Assembly (NCBI RefSeq): GCF_004348685.1
Contig: NZ_SMKO01000019.1
Coordinates: 21,308 to 85,307, forward strand
Length of the DNA stretch: 64,000 nt
DNA from: Nonomuraea deserti
GTDB taxonomy: Bacteria; Actinomycetota; Actinomycetes; Streptosporangiales; Streptosporangiaceae
Reading direction: 5' to 3'
Of this stretch, positions 17,020 through 26,600 are shown one piece after another (within the stretch, counting starts at the first letter, position 1; every line of letters begins with the position of its first letter). Below the pieces are notes generated by a model. It had not been told where the DNA came from, searched no databases, and worked only from the letters and a program-made list of their open reading frames with translations. A program made the translations under genes and the position numbers.

Positions 17020-17604
17020 ATGATGAGGTGGCTGACATGTGGGGCGGCCGTGGTGGCGGCGGTCGCCCTGGCCGGATGTTCGACCGTGGCACCGGCTTCG
17101 GGCTCCGCCCCGAGCGGCGCTGCCAGCGCGACCGCGACCGCCGTACCGACCGGCGCTGCGAGCCCGACCCCTAGCGACGTCGCGAGCGGCGTCGCGAGCC
17201 CGGCCCCGAGCGGCGTCGCGAGCGGCACCCCGGGCCCCGGCCGGAGCGATGGGTGTGCGGAGGCCGTCGCGCCGGCGGGCGGGGGGTTCCCCGAGGTACA
17301 GGGGACGGCTCGGGACGCCGAGCTGTGGGGGCTGCTCTTCGTGAAGAAGACCCCGCTCCACCATGGCGACGAGATCAAGATCGTGTGGCGGATGACCGGT
17401 GAGGGGCCGCTGCGTGTCAAGGCCACGCTGCCCGACGGCGCCGCCGCCAAGCTCGTCTGGGGGCCCGAGCAGCACGACGGATCCACCTGGCGGCGGCCCG
17501 GCCAGGAGTGGGGCACCGGGTTCGTGTTCCCGAAGCCGGGATGCTGGAAGGTCGAGCTGACCCGTACGCGGGGCTCGGGGCACGTCTGGCTGGCCGTGGA
17601 CTGA
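17020..17604 (+). CDS. Secreted lipoprotein with protease-inhibitor-like domain, function unknown
   Basis: 194 residues. A signal peptide ends in the lipobox LAGC (Cys20), so it is a membrane-anchored lipoprotein. Residues 21-80 are a disordered Ala/Ser/Pro/Thr/Gly linker made of short repeated phrases. The C-terminal domain (about 85-194) contains two Cys (in DGCAEA and KPGCWKVELTR). Its ending (WGTGFVFPKPGCWKVELTRTRGSGHVWLAVD) resembles DUF4871/BsuPI-like beta-sandwich domains, but that is weak. The ribosome-binding site GGTGAGGAGG precedes the ATG at 17020. Role unknown. Confidence 0.7.
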   Translation: MMRWLTCGAAVVAAVALAGCSTVAPASGSAPSGAASATATAVPTGAASPTPSDVASGVASPAPSGVASGTPGPGRSDGCAEAVAPAGGGFPEVQGTARDAELWGLLFVKKTPLHHGDEIKIVWRMTGEGPLRVKATLPDGAAAKLVWGPEQHDGSTWRRPGQEWGTGFVFPKPGCWKVELTRTRGSGHVWLAVD

Positions 17605-17643
17605 CTCCGCTCCCGCCTGGCAGGGAGATCTCCCCACCTCCGA

Positions 17644-17966
17644 CGCTGAAGGCCCGGGACCGAGTCCGAAGGTCCGAGACCGAGTCCGAAGGGATGGGAC
17701 CGAGTCCGACGCCGAAGGCCCGGGTCCCAGACCCACGCCGAAGTTCGCGTCCGGGGTCGAAGTCCCAGGGCCGGGGCCAGAGGTCTGGCCCGGGGCCGGC
17801 GCCGAGGCCGAGGCCGGAGGTCCCGATCCGAGGCCGAGGCCGGAGGTCCTGGTCCAGGCTGGAGGTCCTGGTCCGAGGGCCGGAGGTCCCGATCCGAGGC
17901 TGGAGGTCCTGGTCCGAGGGCCGGAGGTCCCGATCCGAGGCTGGAGGTCCTGGTCCGAGGCTGGAG
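17644..17966. repeat. Minisatellite-like array of about 20-bp units
   Basis: The spacer between the lipoprotein and the lipase is almost entirely repeats. The left part has three 20-bp units built on GACCGAGTCCGAAGG (about 17658-17717). The right part has two near-identical 41-bp units (17880-17920 and 17921-17960), each made of two roughly 20-bp half units built on GGAGGTCC. Open frames through it are artefacts of the repeat. No gene is supported in this 360-bp gap. Confidence 0.85.
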
Positions 17967-17968
17967 GG

Positions 17969-18781
17969 TTACGTCCGGGTCAGGGCGCGGTCGATGAAGG
18001 TCGTGACGTCGTCCAGCACCTCGTCCTTGTTGGTCTCGTTGAACACCTCGTGCCGGGCGCCCGGGTAGATGCGCTCCGTCAGATCCGTGCCGCGCACGGC
18101 CTCGATGCCGGGGCGGCTGCCGCTGATCGGGACGAGCTCGTCCGCCTCCCCGTGCACCCACAACGTCGGCAGCGATCCGAGCGTGCCGCTCCCGGTGATC
18201 GTGGCCAGCGTCGTCGCGAACGCCTTCAGGGTGGCGCGCTTGAAGGGGCCGTGCCACACCAGCGGGTCGGCGGCGTACGCGGCGCCCACCGGCAGGTCGC
18301 GGGAGAGGGTGTCCGGGTCGATCGGGGTGTCCGGCGGCTCCTCGTAGGCCAGCAGTTCCGGGACGATCGCCCAGCTGCCGATCACCGGCCCCGACAGGAC
18401 GAGAGCGGCCAGCCCGGCTCCGTAGCGCTGTGCGTAGCGGGCCGCGATCAGGCCTCCCATCGAGTGGCCGATCACCACGACGGGCACGTCCGGGTGGTCG
18501 GCCCTGCCGTGCTCCTCGACGGCGTGCACGTCGGTGACGACGTCCTCGAAGTCCTCGATGAGCACGCGGTCGCCCTCGGATCTGCCGTGGCCCATGTGGT
18601 CGGGCCCGTAGACGGCGGCGCCGTGCCGGACGAGCCGGTCGGCCACGTACTCGTAGCGGCCGATGTGCTCGCCGTAACCGTGGACCAGCACGGCGACATA
18701 GCGCGGCCGGTCATTCGGCCAGCTGCGGGCCGTGATGCGGCCCCTGGTGCCGGAGAAGGTGTGCTCCCGTGACTGCGCCAT
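17969..18781 (-). CDS. Monoacylglycerol-lipase-type alpha/beta hydrolase
   Basis: 270 residues, a full serine hydrolase of the lysophospholipase/monoglyceride lipase group. HGYGEH (34-39) forms the oxyanion region and GHSMGG gives the nucleophile Ser107. Asp214 (HGEADELVP) and His244 (GARHEVFNE) complete the triad. A cap region lies between about 130 and 190. No signal peptide, so it is probably cytoplasmic and hydrolyses monoacylglycerols or similar esters. The stop lies at the edge of the minisatellite. The next gene on the same strand is over 400 bp upstream, so it is likely monocistronic. Confidence 0.9.
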   Translation of the reverse strand: MAQSREHTFSGTRGRITARSWPNDRPRYVAVLVHGYGEHIGRYEYVADRLVRHGAAVYGPDHMGHGRSEGDRVLIEDFEDVVTDVHAVEEHGRADHPDVPVVVIGHSMGGLIAARYAQRYGAGLAALVLSGPVIGSWAIVPELLAYEEPPDTPIDPDTLSRDLPVGAAYAADPLVWHGPFKRATLKAFATTLATITGSGTLGSLPTLWVHGEADELVPISGSRPGIEAVRGTDLTERIYPGARHEVFNETNKDEVLDDVTTFIDRALTRT

Positions 18782-19210
18782 CGCTCACTCCTTGATCGAA
18801 AGTCCGGCGAGCGTATGCCCGGAACCGCCCGGCCGTCCACCTGACCTGCCGAGGGCGGCCGGTCATGCGATCGACCGTCTCCGAGCTGTAGCCGCGCGAT
18901 GCGTGTTGGGAGGCGATGGACCGGCGCGGCGCCACGACGCGACGCCAAGCGCCGGCATGCGCTCAGGAACGCGGAAGATCTCGACTACGCTGCCGCGTTG
19001 TCGCAAGCCCTGATGTGTCTACTAACCGGGGCAACTCCACTCCGGAGTGGTGGACCGCTTCTGATTGGCTCGCTGCTTGTGAGCGGGCGACGGTCGCCGC
19101 CCGGGGCGGCGTCCAGCTCACGTCCCTGGTGGGGTCGTTCGTACCCTGGGCCCCGCCGCCGCCACCGCCCGCGTGCTGCGGCGGGCGCACTCGTGAACGC
19201 GGAGCAGTTG
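18782..19210. other. 429-bp spacer with no supported gene
   Basis: Contains the lipase promoter region near 18790-18850. From 18990 to 19140 the plus strand could encode a more protein-like stretch (STPEWWTASDWLAACERAT) but it has no start, no ribosome-binding site and no partner domain, so it is at most a gene remnant. A Pro-rich GCCGCCGCCACC run follows at 19150-19190. Confidence 0.5.
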
Positions 19211-20320
19211 CTATTGCTTCGGGCAGAGCACCGCTTCGGCCGCTTGCTGGATGATCGAAATAGGGGCTTGGGGATTAACGGTCAGCGTGGTGGATACGGC
19301 GAATTGTACGCGCCCGTCGAGCGTGCTGAAGGTCATCGCGTTGAAACCTGCCGCTGCGCCTCCGACAACCCGCATCGGCGGCTCGTTCCCGCATACGCGC
19401 TCGGCAGGAGGCGGCGCTTCCGGCTTGCCCGGCGGCGTTGCGTCCCAGACCTGCTGCAGGTCATCCGGCAACAGCTTGTCCTTCTCGAACGCGCTGAAGA
19501 ACCTGCTCATGTCACGCGCGGTGGAGACCACTCCTCCGGTGCCCGCGCCGTAGCTCGCGTTGAGCCGGTCCATGTCGCGGAGCTTGCCCTCGTCATCACG
19601 AGCGTAACCGTGCCCGTGCGGGCCCTTGATGCCCTCAGGGGGCTTGGTGGTCCCGTAGGTGCGGGTCATCTTGAGCGGGTCGAAGATCCGCTGCTTGAAC
19701 TCCTCGGTTGGGGGGTTGCCGGTGATCTCCTCGATGATCATTCCGAGGAGGATGAAGTTGGTGTTGGAGTAGTGGTACTTCTCGCCCGGCTTCCCCGTCC
19801 GGGGCAGGTCGCGGGTCTTCTTCACCAGATCGACCGGCGAATAGTTGGTCGTGAAGTCGAAGATGTCGACGAGGCCGCTGGGGATGCCGGAGGTCTGCTG
19901 GACAAGGTGCCGGATGGTGATCTCGCCGGCCAGTTCCACCAGGTCCTGCTCGGCCACGATCGGCAGCACTTCGCTGAGCTTGTCGTCCAGGTCGAGCTTG
20001 TCCTCCTCGACCAGTTGCAACGCCACGGTGGCCGTCATGTACTTGCCCTGGGATCCGATGCGGTAGCGGGCGTTCTCGGGAATCTTTCCGCCCTTACCAT
20101 CCAGGAGCTTGGAGCCGGCCGTACCTCCGTCGACCTTCCTGCCGTCGACGTAGAGTTCGCCGATGGCCCCGACGATCCCAGAGTTCTTCGCCAGGGCGGT
20201 CAGCGCCTTCTGCACGTCCCCGAATCGAGGCTTGGCCTCGGCGGTGGCGGGCTGCACGCTGCCCAGCGCGATTATCGCGCAGGCCATCCCGGCGATGCCG
20301 ATGGCCTTCGGGGGATTCAT
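19211..20320 (-). CDS. Secreted serine hydrolase (class C beta-lactamase / penicillin-binding-like)
   Basis: 369 residues from the ATG at 20320, preceded by AAGGAAGG; longer upstream frames lack this. A signal peptide ends about residue 29 (PATAEA-K). The active-site motifs are Ser90-Gln-Gly-Lys93 (RIGSQGKYMTA, the SxxK nucleophile) and Tyr184-Ser-Asn186. Where the third motif (HTG/KTG-like) is expected, the sequence reads VVGGAAAGFN, lacking the usual His, as in several esterase-type members. Probably an extracytoplasmic esterase, D-peptidase or beta-lactamase-like enzyme rather than a true beta-lactamase. The upstream side adjoins an insertion-sequence remnant. Confidence 0.85.
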   Translation of the reverse strand: MNPPKAIGIAGMACAIIALGSVQPATAEAKPRFGDVQKALTALAKNSGIVGAIGELYVDGRKVDGGTAGSKLLDGKGGKIPENARYRIGSQGKYMTATVALQLVEEDKLDLDDKLSEVLPIVAEQDLVELAGEITIRHLVQQTSGIPSGLVDIFDFTTNYSPVDLVKKTRDLPRTGKPGEKYHYSNTNFILLGMIIEEITGNPPTEEFKQRIFDPLKMTRTYGTTKPPEGIKGPHGHGYARDDEGKLRDMDRLNASYGAGTGGVVSTARDMSRFFSAFEKDKLLPDDLQQVWDATPPGKPEAPPPAERVCGNEPPMRVVGGAAAGFNAMTFSTLDGRVQFAVSTTLTVNPQAPISIIQQAAEAVLCPKQ

Positions 20321-20544
20321 CCTCGTGATCCTTCCTTGCGAGTGACATCTGAAAGGCGCCAGCCGCATGCCCGGAACTCGCCGAGCCGGGGTCCCACGCG
20401 ACGCCGGCCTCATGTCTAAAGCAGCAGGCGTTTCCGTACCGTTTCCGGCTCCCGAAGACCTCTGGCGGGTGAGGGTTGGCGCGCCGTGGCGGGACGCACC
20501 GGAGTGTTGCAGGGTGTCTGAAGTGCCATGTTCGCGATTGATTG
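20321..20544. other. Promoter region of the serine hydrolase and spacer next to the IS remnant
   Basis: 224 bp without a gene of its own; together with 20545-21068 it forms a gene-poor gap of about 750 bp. It should contain the promoter of the serine hydrolase (start at 20320). Confidence 0.4.
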
Positions 20545-20771
20545 CCAGTCACGCGCTGAGATGTAGTGGTACACGGTCGTGCGAGGTGGGAAGGCGTGGG
20601 GGAGGACTTCCAGGCGATGCCGGTGCGTTGACGTAGAAGATGTCGCGCAGGCGGGTCGGCGGGTCGGCGACGGTGATTCCAGCCCGCGCGCGCCTGCATG
20701 CGTACGGCTCGCCAGGCGCTCAGGGTCGGCTCGATCAACGCCCGGCGGGCGTCACACAGATCCGAGGGGTA
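20545..20771 (-). pseudogene. IS5-family transposase N-terminal fragment, frameshifted
   Basis: Reading the minus strand from 20771 gives YPSDLCDARRALIEPTLSAW, the diagnostic start of IS4/IS5-family (DUF4096) transposases. After frameshifts RTGIAWK appears, then TTVYHYISARDW ending at 20545. The pieces are in the order and spacing of an intact transposase (about 75 codons) but in at least two different frames. An in-frame stop sits just upstream, and the catalytic DDE region is missing. This is a decayed insertion-sequence relic; no terminal inverted repeats were recognised. Confidence 0.75.
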
Positions 20772-20990
20772 TGCGCGGCGTCAGGTCATAGCCCTCGTGC
20801 TGACGACTGTCGCCGCAGAAGGCCCGCACCTGTCGAGTTGGGCAATCTGGTCATCATGAGATACGCCCACTCAGGCTGCCCGGCCGGCAATGGGCGCGTG
20901 TGCAGGAGCTGGCGCAGGCCGTGACGATGACGTGGCTTGTGCGCCGGCGGCCTACGCGGGCGGTGGTGGACGAGGTGGCCGGCGCCATGC

Positions 20991-21060
20991 GATCCGTGCC
21001 GGCCTGGCCCCCTTCCGGCCCGCGTCATACGATCCGTGCCGGCCTGGCCCTCTCCGGCCG
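20991..21060. repeat. 40-bp tandem duplication
   Basis: GATCCGTGCCGGCCTGGCCC occurs at 20991-21010 and again at 21031-21050, with similar flanks on both sides (period 40 bp). It lies just after the stop of the HTH-protein gene. Confidence 0.8.
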
Positions 21061-21068
21061 GCTGACCG

Positions 21069-21749
21069 TCACGGGGCCGCGGTGACGTAGTCGAAGTCGT
21101 CGTCGGAGAGCGTGCGCCGCAGGGTCCGCAGCACCTTGGCCGCGTCGTCGTGCGGCCCCTCCACGTAGAAGGGCCTGCCGTCACGGCCGAACGTGATCGC
21201 GGACTTCTCGTCCCACGCGCCGAGGGCGTCGGCCACGGGTGTGATCTCCTCGTCGGGCTCGAACCCGAGCGTGCGGGCGTGGTCGACCGACCCGAGCACG
21301 AGGTGCCTGGCCAGCTCGATCGGCGCCTCCTGCCATCCCGCGTACTCGCCGAAGAAGTATTCGCGAAAGCGCCGCAGCTCGAGGTCGTCGAACACGTCGG
21401 GCCCGATGGCGTTCTTCACGCCCAGGCAGTAGACGTCGGCGAGGTAGCCGCAGACCGTCATCCGGTCCCACGTGTGCCGCCGGGCCACGAGCACGCACAC
21501 CATGCCGTCCGCGCCGGAACCGGGCGCTTCGTCCACCCAGCCGCGCGCGGGGTCGACGTCGAGGCCGTCGCTCCAGCCGGTGTTGATCCAGCACCCGACC
21601 ACCTCGGGGTCGCCCGTGGGGGCGGTCTCGGCGGCGATGGCCCGCACGAGCGGCGCGACGACCGACGGCGCGACCTTGAGCGCGCGGGCGATCTCCTTCG
21701 GGGAGCGGCCCTGGAGGCGCAGCTCGCGTACCCGATCTTTCAGGTTCAT
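21069..21749 (-). CDS. HTH-domain protein of unknown function
   Basis: 226 residues. The N-terminal 40 residues form a helix-turn-helix of the Sigma70-r4/HTH_23 type (LRLQGRSPKEIARALKVAPSVVAPLV). The remainder (about 45-226) is a globular domain with many Trp, Asp and Glu residues (WINTGWSDGLDVD, YFFGEYAGWQEAPIELARHLVLG) that is recurrent in actinobacterial hypothetical proteins but has no assigned function. It could be a DNA-binding regulator with a sensory domain, or the HTH could serve for protein contact. Single gene, followed by a 40-bp tandem repeat. Confidence 0.65.
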   Translation of the reverse strand: MNLKDRVRELRLQGRSPKEIARALKVAPSVVAPLVRAIAAETAPTGDPEVVGCWINTGWSDGLDVDPARGWVDEAPGSGADGMVCVLVARRHTWDRMTVCGYLADVYCLGVKNAIGPDVFDDLELRRFREYFFGEYAGWQEAPIELARHLVLGSVDHARTLGFEPDEEITPVADALGAWDEKSAITFGRDGRPFYVEGPHDDAAKVLRTLRRTLSDDDFDYVTAAP

Positions 21750-21792
21750 GGGAGGAGCCTAGCCGTCCGAGAGGATCCTGGGGGCCGGTGCC

Positions 21793-23007
21793 TCAGCCTG
21801 TGGACGACGTCACCGTCTCCACGCCCGTCTGGCCCACGGATCGGCCCGAGACCAGGACGAGGGCGAGGTTGCGCAGGTCGGACAGGCGGGTGAGCGGGTC
21901 GCCCGCGACCGCGATCAGGTCGGCCCGCTTGCCCGCCTCCAGGCTGCCGGCGACCTCCCCCACCCCGCAGGCGTCGGCGGCCCGCACGGTGGCCAGCTCG
22001 ATGATCTCCGCGTTGCCGAACCCGGCCTCCGCGAACGCCTCCAGGCTCGCGACGAATCCGTCCGTACGGTTGGCCACGCCGCCGGAGGCGAACCCGGCGT
22101 CGGTCCCCGCGATGAGCCGCACGCCCGCCTCCCGCATGGCCACGATGCCGCTCAGCCAGTCGTCGAGCATCTCGGCGCCGAACACCTCGCGCGAGCGCCA
22201 GAACACGCCGTGCAGGGTCGGGCAGACGTACGTGCCGCCGGCCGCGACCAGGTCGGCGAGCTTGGAGTCGTAACGATGGCCCGAGGGGGTGAAGAAGGAG
22301 CAGTGCTCGATCGTGGTGACCCCGGCTTCGAGCGCGCTGCGGATCGCCGCGTGGGCGTGGGCGTGCGCGGCGACGCCCCTGCCGCGCGCGCCGGCCTCCT
22401 CCACGACCACTCTGAGCTGCTCGGTGGTGTACTGGGGCACCCAGCTCGGGGGCGCGCCCGGCGTCATCAGGCCGCCGGAGGCCATCACCTTGAGGCAGTC
22501 GGCGCCGGCCCGCAGGTTCTCCCTGGCCACGCGGCGGATGGCCACCTCGTCGTCGGCCTCGCCGCCCATGTACCAGCAGTGGCCGCCGGTGATCGTGATG
22601 GGTCTGGTGGCGGCCACGATGTGCGGGCCGACGGCCAGCCCTTCCTCGATCGCGTCCCGTAGCGCCAGGTCGAGGAAGTCACGCCCGCCGAGGTCGCGGG
22701 CGGTGGTGACGCCGGCGGACACGAGCTTGCGCGCGTTCTCCGCCATTCGCAGCAGCAGATGCTGGTCGCTCTCGGCGCTCCGCCGCGTCACCGGGTCGAC
22801 CGCGGCGTCGAACCCCAGGTGCACGTGCGCGTCGACCAGACCGGGCAGCACCGTGTGGCCGGGCAGCTCGATGACCTCGCCGGCCTCGCCCGCGCTGCCG
22901 CGCGGCCCGACCGAGACGATCGTCGTCCCGTCGATGAGGACCTCTCCCTCAGCGATCAGCTCTCCGGGGCGTCCGGTGAGCACTCTTGCCGCGCGAATGA
23001 TCCGCAT
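21793..23007 (-). CDS. Metal-dependent amidohydrolase (imidazolonepropionase-like)
   Basis: 404 residues of the amidohydrolase superfamily. The small N-terminal beta domain is followed by the metal motif His61-x-His63 (VDAHVHLG). Lys173 (CLKVMASGG) is a likely carbamylated ligand. His-rich AAHAHAHA (215-219), His235 (IEHCSFF) and Asp303 (IAGTDAG) complete the site. The C-terminal strand (GKRADLIAVAGDPL) is typical of Xaa-Pro dipeptidase/prolidase-like and imidazolonepropionase-like groups, which hydrolyse amides or cyclic amides. No signal peptide. The substrate is unknown and no pathway neighbours are present. Confidence 0.9.
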   Translation of the reverse strand: MRIIRAARVLTGRPGELIAEGEVLIDGTTIVSVGPRGSAGEAGEVIELPGHTVLPGLVDAHVHLGFDAAVDPVTRRSAESDQHLLLRMAENARKLVSAGVTTARDLGGRDFLDLALRDAIEEGLAVGPHIVAATRPITITGGHCWYMGGEADDEVAIRRVARENLRAGADCLKVMASGGLMTPGAPPSWVPQYTTEQLRVVVEEAGARGRGVAAHAHAHAAIRSALEAGVTTIEHCSFFTPSGHRYDSKLADLVAAGGTYVCPTLHGVFWRSREVFGAEMLDDWLSGIVAMREAGVRLIAGTDAGFASGGVANRTDGFVASLEAFAEAGFGNAEIIELATVRAADACGVGEVAGSLEAGKRADLIAVAGDPLTRLSDLRNLALVLVSGRSVGQTGVETVTSSTG

Positions 23008-23108
23008 GATCTCAGCCTGCCATGGTCCTTAAGGCGCCGAGAAGGGGACCGTAAGCGCCGTACGACACCGTGGAGCGGTCGCGACCGGCAGCACGGAGGG
23101 CATGGACG

Positions 23109-23552
23109 ATGGCTCAGACCGCCGAGTACGGCCTCACGCTCGTCTTCGACGCCCCCCGCGAGCTCGTGTGGGCCGCCTGGACCGAGCCCGAGCACTTCTC
23201 CCGCTGGTTCGGGCCCGCCTCGCTCGCCACGCCGGTGGGCCGGCTCACGCTGGACGCCTGGCCGGGCGGGATCTGGCGGGCCACGCTCGTGGGCGAGGAG
23301 GGGTTCGAGGCGACACTCGACGGCACGTACCGTGAGGTGGAGCCGCCGGAACGGCTGGTGTTCACGACCGGCGACCCGGACGGCCCGGGCGACGGCCCCG
23401 CGTCGGTGGTGACGATCGAGTTCGCGGACCTGGCGGGCCGGACCGAGATGCGCTTCCACCAGTACGGCGTCAACACCGACCGGGTCCACGCCGAACAGGC
23501 CAGGGCGAGCTGGATGGCGTTCTTCCACCGCCTCGCCGCCCACCTCGGATGA
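23109..23552 (+). CDS. SRPBCC / AHSA1-family protein
   Basis: 147 residues from the ATG at 23109, with GGAGG at about 23095. The START-like helix-grip fold of AHSA1 proteins is evident: FDAPRELVWAAWTEPEHFSRWFGP near the N-terminus, TYREVEPPERLVFTTG in the middle and a C-terminal amphipathic helix (ASWMAFFHRLAAHL). Such proteins bind hydrophobic ligands or act as stress-related co-factors; bacterial members mostly lack defined roles. Divergent from the amidohydrolase gene. Confidence 0.88.
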   Translation: MAQTAEYGLTLVFDAPRELVWAAWTEPEHFSRWFGPASLATPVGRLTLDAWPGGIWRATLVGEEGFEATLDGTYREVEPPERLVFTTGDPDGPGDGPASVVTIEFADLAGRTEMRFHQYGVNTDRVHAEQARASWMAFFHRLAAHLG

Positions 23553-23616
23553 GCACCGCCGCGTGCCGCACCACCACCTTGTAGCGGCGCGCCACACCCC
23601 ACCGCGGGCCACCCAT

Positions 23617-23699
23617 CCCGTCTCAGCGCGGGCCGCGCGCCTCGTCGCGCAGGCCGCCCGGCCCGTCTCACCGCGGGCCGCGCGCCTCGTCGCGCAGCA
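23617..23699. repeat. 45-bp duplication of the end of the AfsR-like gene
   Basis: About 35 bp starting CCCGTCTCAGCGCGGGCC at 23617 recur from 23662 with one difference. The second copy contains the last codons and stop (23668-23670) of the large regulator gene, so the outer copy is a duplicated gene end. A shorter third trace (CACCGCGGGCC) lies at about 23599. Confidence 0.8.
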
Positions 23700-26600
23700 G
23701 GTCGTGCACGTCGTCCAGCTTGTACGCCGTACCCTCCTCGTACGCCGCCGTGAACCGCTCCTCCCCCAGCGCCTCGCGCGCCCCGGCCGCGACCCGGTCG
23801 ATCTCGGCCAGCTCCGACGGCCCCGCGGGGGTCTGGTTGTGCTCCCTGGCCGCGGCCGCCAGCCCCAGCAGCAGGGCGGCCATGCCGGGCGCCCTCGTCG
23901 CGGAGGCCGCGCCCTCGACGGCCCACACCATCGTCCTGGGGTCACCGATCTTCCCGGCGGCGGCCAGCGCCTCCAGCTGCAGATCCAGGGCCGTGGCCGG
24001 GTCGCCGCGCGCTTCCGTGAGGAATCCCAGCTCGATCAGCGTGGACGGGACGTGCATGGAGGGTTCGATGTCCGGATCGCGCGGCACGCCTTCGAGCAGG
24101 CGGGCCAGGTGCTCCTCGGCCAGGTCCAGGCGCCCGGCGCGGCGCGCGGCGAAGGCCAGGCCCATCCTGGCCATGGCCTCGCCCTCCTTGTAGCCCTGCT
24201 CGATGGAGAGTTTCATGGCGCGCCCGCAGATCTCGACGGCGCTGTCGTAGTCGCCGCTGGAGAACGCGATCCAGCCCAGCCACGCCGTCTGCGTGGCGAC
24301 CTCCGCCCACAGCCCGAGGTCCTCGGCCATCCGCAGGCCCTCGCCGAACAGCCGGTTCGCCCGCTCGGCGTCGTGGGCCATCTCGGCCTGGGAGGCCAGC
24401 CACTCGGTGGCCCGCAGCAGCCCCCACCGGTCGCCCAGCTCGGTGAACAGGCGCGCGCTCTCCCCCGCGGTGCGCTCGAGCGCCTCCAGGTCGCGCTGGG
24501 TGAACGCGTCCCTGGCCTGCCGGGTCAGCGCGGCGGCGATGCCCCATTTGTCGTCGAGGGCCCGGAACGTGGCCAGCGCCCGGCTGGTCAGCTCCTGCCC
24601 GGTCGGCATGTCCCTGATGTGCAGGCCGACGAACAGCTCGGCCCTGGCCCGCGCGCCCGGGTCGTCGATCGCCGCGAGCGCGGGCTCGTACGCGACCTGC
24701 TCGCCCAGCATGAGCGCGAACCCGGCGTGCCAGGCGGCGGCCCTGGCCCTGGCAGGGGACGGCTGCCCGTCGATCGCCAGCGCCTCCGCGAGCGACCGCC
24801 GGCCCTCGGCCAGCCTGCCGCGCAGGAACCAGTACCAGGCCAGCGCGTTGACCAGCCGGGTCGCGCGGTCGCCTTCCTTCGCCGCGACCGCCGTGTCCAG
24901 CGCCGCCCGCATGTTCGCGGCCTCGGCGTCGAGGCGCAGCAGCCAGTCGCGCTGCTCGGGCCCGTACAGCTCCGGCTCGGCCCGCTCGGCCAGCTCCAGG
25001 TAGTGGCGCAGGTGCGCGAAGCGTACCCGGTCGAGCTCGGCCGCGTCGGTCAGCCGCGCCACGCAGTATTCGGACACCGACTCCAGCAGCCGGTATCTGA
25101 CACCCGCGGGAGCGTCGGCGACGACGACGAGCGAGCGGTCGACGAGGCGGGCCAGCAGGTCGAGCACGTCGAGGCCGCTCTCGGCGCAGACCGCCTCCGC
25201 GGACACCATGGTGCAGCCGTCGGCGTGCACGGCCAGGCGGCGCAGGACGAGGCGTTCGTCGTCGGGCAGCAGGTCCCAGCTCCAGTCGATCACCGCGGTG
25301 AGCGTCTGCTGCCTGGCAGGGGCGCCGCGCTGCCCGGAGGCCAGCAGCCGGAACCTGTCGTCGAGCCGGGCCACCACGCCGTGCACGCCGAGCGCCCGCA
25401 CCCGGGTCGCGGCCAGTTCGAGGGCCAGCGGGATGCCGTCGAGCCGCCGGCACAGCTGGGCGATGGCCTGCGCGTTGCCCGCGTCGAGCTTGAAGCCGCG
25501 AGCGGAGGCGGCGGCCCTGGACACGAACAGCCTGACGGCGTCGGAGCAGACCATGGTCGCCAGGTCCGCGCCGGCGGGCACGTCCAGCGGCGGCACGCTC
25601 CACAGCACCTCGCCCGCCACGGCCAGCGGCTCCCTGCTGGTGGCCAGGACGCGCAGGTCGGGGCAGGCCCGCAGGAGCCGCTCGGCCAGCTCGGCGACCT
25701 GCTCGACCACGTGCTCGCAGTTGTCCAGGACGAGCAGCATCCGCCGGGGCCTGAGCGCGGCGGCCAGCTGCCCCGCGGGGTCGCCGCCGGCGTCCTCCCT
25801 GATGTCCAGGGCCGCCATGACGGCCTCGTAGATCAGGGAGGACGCCGGCCCCCGGGACACCTGGTCGAGCGCGACCATCCACGCGCCGTCGGCGAAGTCG
25901 TCGATGAGCCGGTTCGCGGCCTCCAGCGCCAGCCGGGTCTTGCCGACCCCGCCGCTGCCGGTGAGCGTCACCAGCCGCTCGTCGCCTGCGAGCGCGCACA
26001 CCTCGGCCAGCGCCTGCTCCCGGCCGATCAGCTTGCCGACGGGGGTGGGCAGGTTGCTCACGGGGCGTGCGGCGGGCACGTTGAGCTCGGGGTCCTGCCC
26101 GAGGATCGCCTGGTGCAGCGCCACCAGCTCGGGGCCGGGGTCGAGGCCGAGCTCGTCGGCCAGCCGCTCGCGCAGCTCGCCGTAACCGGCCAGCGCCTCG
26201 CTCTGCCGCCCGGCCCGGTAGAGGGCCCGCATGTGCACGGCCCTCAGCCGCTCCCTGAGCGGATGCCTGGCCACCAGGTCGCCGAGCTCGCCGACGAGCA
26301 GCCCGTGCTCGCCCAGCTCCAGCCGGGCCTCGGCGTGCTGCTCCAGCGCCGACAGCCGCTGCTCCTCCAGCCGGAGCACGGCCGTCCTCGTGTACTCCTC
26401 GTCGGCGAAGTCGGCGTACGCGGGCCCGCGCCACAACGCCAGCGCGTCGCCCAGCAGCCGCGCCCTGGTCCGCGCGCTGCCCGCCGCCTCGGCCTGGGCC
26501 AGCAGGCCGGCGAAGCGGACGGCGTCCACGGCGCTGTCGCCGGCCTTCTCGCCGGCCCTCTCGCCGGCCCTGTCGCCGGCCCTGTCATCGGTGCGCAGCA

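Noticed and set aside
16208..17023. A 271-residue plus-strand open frame
   Set aside because: Antisense to the TIGR03086-type gene, which has the family motifs and a good ribosome-binding site.
17020..18068. Open frames reading through the 17.6-18.0 kb repeat array
   Set aside because: Their products are short repeated phrases dictated by the 20-bp unit; none has a start signal.
18916..19254. A 112-residue open frame containing a protein-like stretch (STPEWWTASDWLAACERAT)
   Set aside because: No ribosome-binding site, no recognised family, and it ends in the Pro-rich run; kept only as a possible gene remnant.
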